The notes under the pieces: model-generated | The model's database searches: none | What the model was told of the DNA's origin: nothing | Seen by the model: only the letters and a program-made list of their open reading frames with translations | Made by a program: the position numbers and the translations under genes | NCBI RefSeq assembly: GCF_014638275.1 | Contig: NZ_BMFJ01000001.1 | Span: 744,001 to 808,000 of the forward strand | Direction of reading: 5' to 3' | DNA from: Primorskyibacter flagellatus | Lineage (GTDB): Bacteria; Pseudomonadota; Alphaproteobacteria; Rhodobacterales; Rhodobacteraceae | DNA: 64,000 nucleotides | Shown here: positions 60,862-64,000 of the stretch, one piece after another | Layout of the letters: each line of letters opens with the position of its first letter | Position numbering within the stretch: the first letter of the stretch is position 1

Positions 60862-61605
60862 ATGAGCCTCTCCGGTCCCCTTGCCGTCATCGCCGACATC
60901 CACGGAAACGCGCTTGCCCTTGCGGCGGTGCTTGACGATATCGCGGCGCTTGGCGTGACACGGGTGGTCAATCTGGGCGACGTGTTCTCCGGCCCGATGG
61001 ATCCGGCGGGGGTCTGGGACCTGCTGAAGGGGCGGGACATCCTGACCGTGCGGGGCAACCATGACCGCGCGCTGGTCGACTTTGCCCCCGAGGAGATGTG
61101 GGAGACCGACCGCCTGACCCATGGGTTGTTGCCTGCCGAGGCGTTCGACTGGATCCGCGCTCTGCCGGCGGAGGCGCGGCTGGAGGGGGTCTACCTCTGC
61201 CACGGCACGCCCGGACAGGACGATGTCTACTGGGCCGAGCTGGTCGAGGGCGGCCGGATGGTGCCCGCCCCGCCGGACCGGATCGAGGCGCTGGCCGGGC
61301 CGGTGACGGAGGGGCTGATGCTTTGCGGGCATACGCATATCCCGCGGGTGGTACGGCTGCGCGACGGGCGGCTGCTGGTCAATCCCGGCTCGGTCGGCTG
61401 CCCCGGCTACACGGACGACCGGGCGCCCGCGCATGTGATGATGACCGGGACCCCGACGGCAAGCTATGCGGTGGTCGAGGCCGGGACGGCGGGCTGGTCG
61501 GTGACGCATCGTTCGGTCTGCTACGACTGGGATGCGGCGGCAGAGCAGGCGCGGGGGCACGGGCGGGCGGACTGGGCGAAGGTGGTCGGAACGGGATGGT
61601 TGTGA
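60862..61605 (+). CDS. Calcineurin-like metallophosphoesterase
   Basis: A 247-residue enzyme of the YfcE/MJ0936-like group. The metal-binding motifs are complete: AVIADIHGN, NLGDVFSGP, VRGNHDRAL, YLCHGTPGQDD and LMLCGHTHIPRVV. It would hydrolyse a phosphodiester or phosphate in the cytoplasm; the substrate is unknown. No ribosome site of note. It stands between two VPLPA genes. Confidence 0.92.
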   Translation: MSLSGPLAVIADIHGNALALAAVLDDIAALGVTRVVNLGDVFSGPMDPAGVWDLLKGRDILTVRGNHDRALVDFAPEEMWETDRLTHGLLPAEAFDWIRALPAEARLEGVYLCHGTPGQDDVYWAELVEGGRMVPAPPDRIEALAGPVTEGLMLCGHTHIPRVVRLRDGRLLVNPGSVGCPGYTDDRAPAHVMMTGTPTASYAVVEAGTAGWSVTHRSVCYDWDAAAEQARGHGRADWAKVVGTGWL

Positions 61606-61857
61606 CCTGGTTTCGGGGGCAGGACGGGAATCCCGGGGGCTGGTCCGGGGATGGCGCTTGAGTGGTGGCAGGAGCACCGCTGCGCGGACCGTTGTTCCTC
61701 CTCAATGGGCGAGCCGCCTTGTTTTTACAGATCGCTCGTTCCGCTACATGCTCGGGCGCGTGACCGGGAGGACGGGTCTTTTTTGATGACCCGCGACCGC
61801 CGATGGCCTAGACTGCCTTCAGTTTTTAAGTTCCGCCATTCGCTCACGAGATTTTCC

Positions 61858-62490
61858 ATGCTTCGTTCCCTGATCCTTGCCGCCACCGTCTGCGCCGGTA
61901 CCGGCATCGCCCATGCCACCCCTGTCACGCCCGTCACCTACGAAATGTTGAACGGCACGACGGGCAGCTATGAGTACTGGGACGAAAGCTATTCCGGCTC
62001 CGGCAATCCGCTGGTCAGCCTTTCGCCGCTTACCGGCGGGACGGGCGACCTGACCGACGGCTATATCGAGACGCGGAACTGGAACGCGCCGGGGGTGGAG
62101 AGCGCGGCAGGACCTGGGCCCTATGTGGGGTGGGAGAACTTCAGCCCGACCATCGCCTTCCAGTTCGCCCAGGTCCATGATTTCACCGGCATCACCTTCT
62201 ACTTCGACACCTCCAACTCTGGCGGTGTCTCGCGTCCGCTGTCCGTCGGGGTGACCGGGGTCGGGGTGTTCGGCGTGCCGAACGAAACGGTCAATCCCGC
62301 GCCGTTCGCCTTTACCATCCCGCTGGCGGTCAGCACCGACTTCCTGATGGTGGAGATCCAGCGACGCACCTCCTGGTTCATGCTGAGCGAGGTGACGTTC
62401 GAGGCCAACATGCCCGCCGTGCCGCTGCCCGCGACGGGACTGCTGCTGGCCGGGGCGCTCGGCGCGATGGCGCTGCGCCGCCGGGGCTGA
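61858..62490 (+). CDS. VPLPA-CTERM protein, galactose-binding-like body
   Basis: A 210-residue exported protein: signal peptide (MLRSLILAATVCAGTGIAHA), a beta-sandwich body (VTYEMLNGTTGSYEYWDESY, TIAFQFAQVHDFTGITFYFD, DFLMVEIQRRTSWFMLSEVT) reminiscent of discoidin-like jelly rolls, and VPLPATGLLLAGALGAMALR plus RRG. The last VPLPA gene before cysS. The weak ribosome site may mean low expression. Confidence 0.85.
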   Translation: MLRSLILAATVCAGTGIAHATPVTPVTYEMLNGTTGSYEYWDESYSGSGNPLVSLSPLTGGTGDLTDGYIETRNWNAPGVESAAGPGPYVGWENFSPTIAFQFAQVHDFTGITFYFDTSNSGGVSRPLSVGVTGVGVFGVPNETVNPAPFAFTIPLAVSTDFLMVEIQRRTSWFMLSEVTFEANMPAVPLPATGLLLAGALGAMALRRRG

Positions 62491-62499
62491 GCTTTCCGC

Positions 62500-62528
62500 T
62501 TGGCAGACTGCCCGTTCCGCGCTATGCC
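62500..62528 (+). promoter_or_regulatory. Candidate promoter for leaderless cysteine-rich ORF and cysS
   Basis: TTGGCA and TATGCC are 17 bases apart. Transcription would begin about seven bases after the -10 box, at the ATG of the small ORF at 62535, so that the RNA would be leaderless. The -35 is good and the -10 is fair (three of six). Confidence 0.45.
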
Positions 62529-62534
62529 TGCGTC

Positions 62535-62579
62535 ATGAAGACCGCACGCATCATCATCTGCTGCATTTGCGCCTGCTGA
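62535..62579 (+). CDS. 14-codon Cys-rich leader ORF upstream of cysS
   Basis: Encodes MKTARIIICCICAC and a TGA. Four of the last six sense codons are TGC (Cys), although cysteine is rare in these proteins. It lies 81 bases upstream of the cysS ATG. No Shine-Dalgarno is seen, but the predicted RNA start coincides with the ATG, as in the leaderless trpL of Sinorhizobium. A ribosome short of Cys-tRNA would stall here, just ahead of competing hairpins. The inference is an attenuator of cysS; the sequence match is not proof. Confidence 0.5.
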   Translation: MKTARIIICCICAC

Positions 62580-62584
62580 GACAT

Positions 62585-62652
62585 CTCGCGGGCCGCTTCT
62601 TCGTTTCCTAACCCTGACGATCCTGATAAGCCGCCCGCGGACCAACCGCGAG
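62585..62652 (+). promoter_or_regulatory. Mutually exclusive RNA hairpins before cysS
   Basis: Structure A pairs 62587-62598 with 62628-62639 (11 pairs, one C-C mismatch). Structure B pairs CTCGCGG (62585-62591) with CCGCGAG (62646-62652) and covers part of the cysS ribosome site GAGGG. Structure C pairs CGCGG (62636-62640) with CCGCG (62646-62650). B shares its 5' arm with A, and C shares arms with both A and B, so only one can form at a time. No T-run follows, so control of translation fits better than early termination. Confidence 0.45.
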
Positions 62653-62660
62653 GGACCGCC

Positions 62661-64000
62661 ATGGTCGAGATACGCCTGACCAATTCGAAGACCCGCCGCA
62701 AGGAGGCGTTCGCGCCTTTGGACCTGGACAATGTGCGGATGTATGTCTGCGGGCCAACTGTCTATGACCGGGCGCATCTGGGGAACGCGCGGCCCGTGGT
62801 GGTGTTCGACGTGCTCTACCGGCTGCTGCGGCATGTCTACGGTGATGGCGCGGTGACCTACGTGCGCAACTTCACCGACGTGGACGACAAGATCAACGCG
62901 ACGGCGCTGGCCCGGAAGGAAGCCGGGGCGGCGGGGACCCTGGAGGATCTGATCCGCAAGCGGACCGAGGAGACGATCGGCTGGTATCACGCGGACATGG
63001 ACGCGCTCGGCACCCTGCGACCGACACATGAGCCCCGCGCGACCGGGTTCATTCCGCAGATGGTGGCGATGATCGGCGGGCTGATCGAGTCCGGTCACGC
63101 CTATGAGGCGGAGGGGCACGTGCTGTTTTCCGTCAGTTCCTACCCTGAGTATGGCGCGCTGTCGGGACGCACGGTCGAGGACATGATCGCGGGCGCGCGG
63201 GTGGAAGTCGCCCCCTACAAGCGCGACCCCATGGATTTCGTGCTGTGGAAGCCGTCGACGGATGACCTGCCGGGGTGGGAGTCGCCCTGGGGCCGGGGGC
63301 GTCCGGGGTGGCATATCGAATGTTCTGCCATGGCGGACGAGTTGCTGGGCGCGGCCTTCGATATCCATGGCGGCGGCATCGACCTGCAGTTCCCGCACCA
63401 CGAGAACGAGATCGCCCAGAGCTGCTGTGCGCGTCCCGGCGCCGGCTTCGCCTCGGTCTGGCTGCATAACGAGATGCTGCAGGTGGAGGGGAAGAAGATG
63501 TCGAAATCGCTCGGCAACTTCTTCACCGTGCGGGATCTGCTGGATCAGGGCGTACCGGGAGAGGTGATCCGGTTCGTGTTTTTGGGCACGCATTACCGGA
63601 AGCCGATGGACTGGACGGCTGAGCGGAGGTTTACGGCTGAGAGCAAGATCGACGGCTATTTGGCCACGATCGAGCAGTTCGGCGATCTGGCGAAGGCCAA
63701 GTCGTTGCCGCCGATGCAGGCGATTGTCGAAGCCCTCTCCGACGACTTGAACACGGCACTTGCATTGACCGGTCTGGATGCTTCTGCACGGAGCACCGAT
63801 GGCTCGCAGTTGGCGAGAGACATGGTGTTTCTTGGCATCCATGACTGGACTTCACTAGAAGCCGCTCTGACGGATCGTTCGTCGAGCAAAGCAGGTTTGG
63901 AAGCCTTGGCAACCCGGCTTGGTGACGCGCGAGAGACGGCGATGATCTCGAAGGATTTCGGCGAGGTGGACGCCTTGAAGTCTGCTCTGGTCGCGGCCGG
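62661..64000 (+). CDS. cysS: Cysteinyl-tRNA synthetase, 3' end cut by window edge
   Basis: 446 codons are visible and open to the right edge. This class I synthetase charges tRNA-Cys. Zinc ligands and motifs: [10 protein letters not shown], the HIGH-type [21 protein letters not shown], and the KMSKS motif in [11 protein letters not shown]. The ATG at 62661 follows GAGGG (62650-62654). The last 400 bases are less GC-rich (about 57% by hand count, against 62-65% earlier in the gene) and use more codons ending in A or T, while the reading stays in frame with a normal end ([10 protein letters not shown]). Confidence 0.96.
   Translation, partial: MVEIRLTNSKTRRKEAFAPLDLDNVRMYVCGPTVYDRAHLGNARPVVVFDVLYRLLRHVYGDGAVTYVRNFTDVDDKINATALARKEAGAAGTLEDLIRKRTEETIGWYHADMDALGTLRPTHEPRATGFIPQMVAMIGGLIESGHAYEAEGHVLFSVSSYPEYGALSGRTVEDMIAGARVEVAPYKRDPMDFVLWKPSTDDLPGWESPWGRGRPGWHIECSAMADELLGAAFDIHGGGIDLQFPHHENEIAQSCCARPGAGFASVWLHNEMLQVEGKKMSKSLGNFFTVRDLLDQGVPGEVIRFVFLGTHYRKPMDWTAERRFTAESKIDGYLATIEQFGDLAKAKSLPPMQAIVEALSDDLNTALALTGLDASARSTDGSQLARDMVFLGIHDWTSLEAALTDRSSSKAGLEALATRLGDARETAMISKDFGEVDALKSALVAA

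Noticed and set aside
62522..62731. 69-residue minus-strand frame over the cysS leader, ending QMQQMMMRAVFMTQA
   Set aside because: The frame starts inside cysS, has no ribosome site, and the Met/Gln run mirrors CAT and CTG triplets. The plus-strand leader ORF explains the DNA better, though neither has a Shine-Dalgarno.

Overview
The window is GC-rich chromosomal DNA from an alphaproteobacterium of the order Rhodobacterales (Roseobacter/Rhodobacteraceae type). The assignment rests on three things: a full gene transfer agent (GTA) structural cluster in the RcGTA order next to cysE, the heterotetrameric sarcosine oxidase genes with a C1-type aminomethyltransferase arm, and many VPLPA-CTERM surface or export proteins, a tag typical of roseobacters. 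An E1-beta subunit of pyruvate dehydrogenase that carries its own lipoyl domain is also an alphaproteobacterial trait. No rRNA, tRNA, CRISPR array, insertion sequence or integrase was found.

Layout. 1-127: start of a probable ccmI, running off the left edge. 380-6887: sarcosine oxidase soxB, then an interruption, then soxDAG. 7065-13586: small accessory genes (LysR with a divergent hydrolase, DUF1801, sodB, ArsR with SRPBCC, a host-attachment family protein, a VPLPA protein, a LOG-family protein). 13704-18408: a LysM envelope protein, DUF1272, a GlxA-type regulator and methionine aminopeptidase. 18476-20721: an ArsR regulator divergent from an Atm1-type ABC exporter. 21146-26584: fatty-acid synthesis and wall genes acpP, fabF and mltG, with a cupin, a ureohydrolase and a nuclease-fold-like protein lodged between acpP and fabF. 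26596-28685: a LuxR-type regulator and a LamG-like VPLPA protein. 28826-43378: the GTA cluster (g1 to g15) behind a strong promoter-like sequence. 43475-47554: cysE, two VPLPA proteins and two overlapping cyclophilins. 47964-56126: central carbon metabolism (pgk, class I aldolase, a divIC-like gene, pdhA, a VOC gene, pdhB, pdhC). 56420-62490: three more VPLPA proteins and small enzymes. 62535-64000: a cysteine-rich leader ORF followed by cysS, cut by the right edge.

How parts work together. SoxBDAG would oxidise sarcosine to glycine, H2O2 and a methylene group loaded onto tetrahydrofolate. AcpP, FabF and MltG join fatty-acid elongation to envelope growth. Pgk, aldolase and the PDH complex form a glycolysis-to-acetyl-CoA block. 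The GTA genes build a small tailed particle that packages host DNA; its regulators and lysis genes are not here.

The most interesting signals are: (1) a 14-codon, apparently leaderless ORF with four Cys codons among its last six sense codons, 81 bases upstream of cysS, followed by competing RNA hairpins (candidate cysteine attenuator); (2) eight VPLPA-CTERM genes scattered singly between housekeeping genes; (3) a dispersed intergenic repeat (GC-rich hairpin, then a GGAGTATTT box, then a GCAAGATGAAG box) in at least five copies; (4) a 190-codon low-complexity stretch before the GTA large terminase in which base-position bias favours the frame of g1 rather than that of the terminase; and (5) a near-perfect 20-bp palindrome in front of pdhA.
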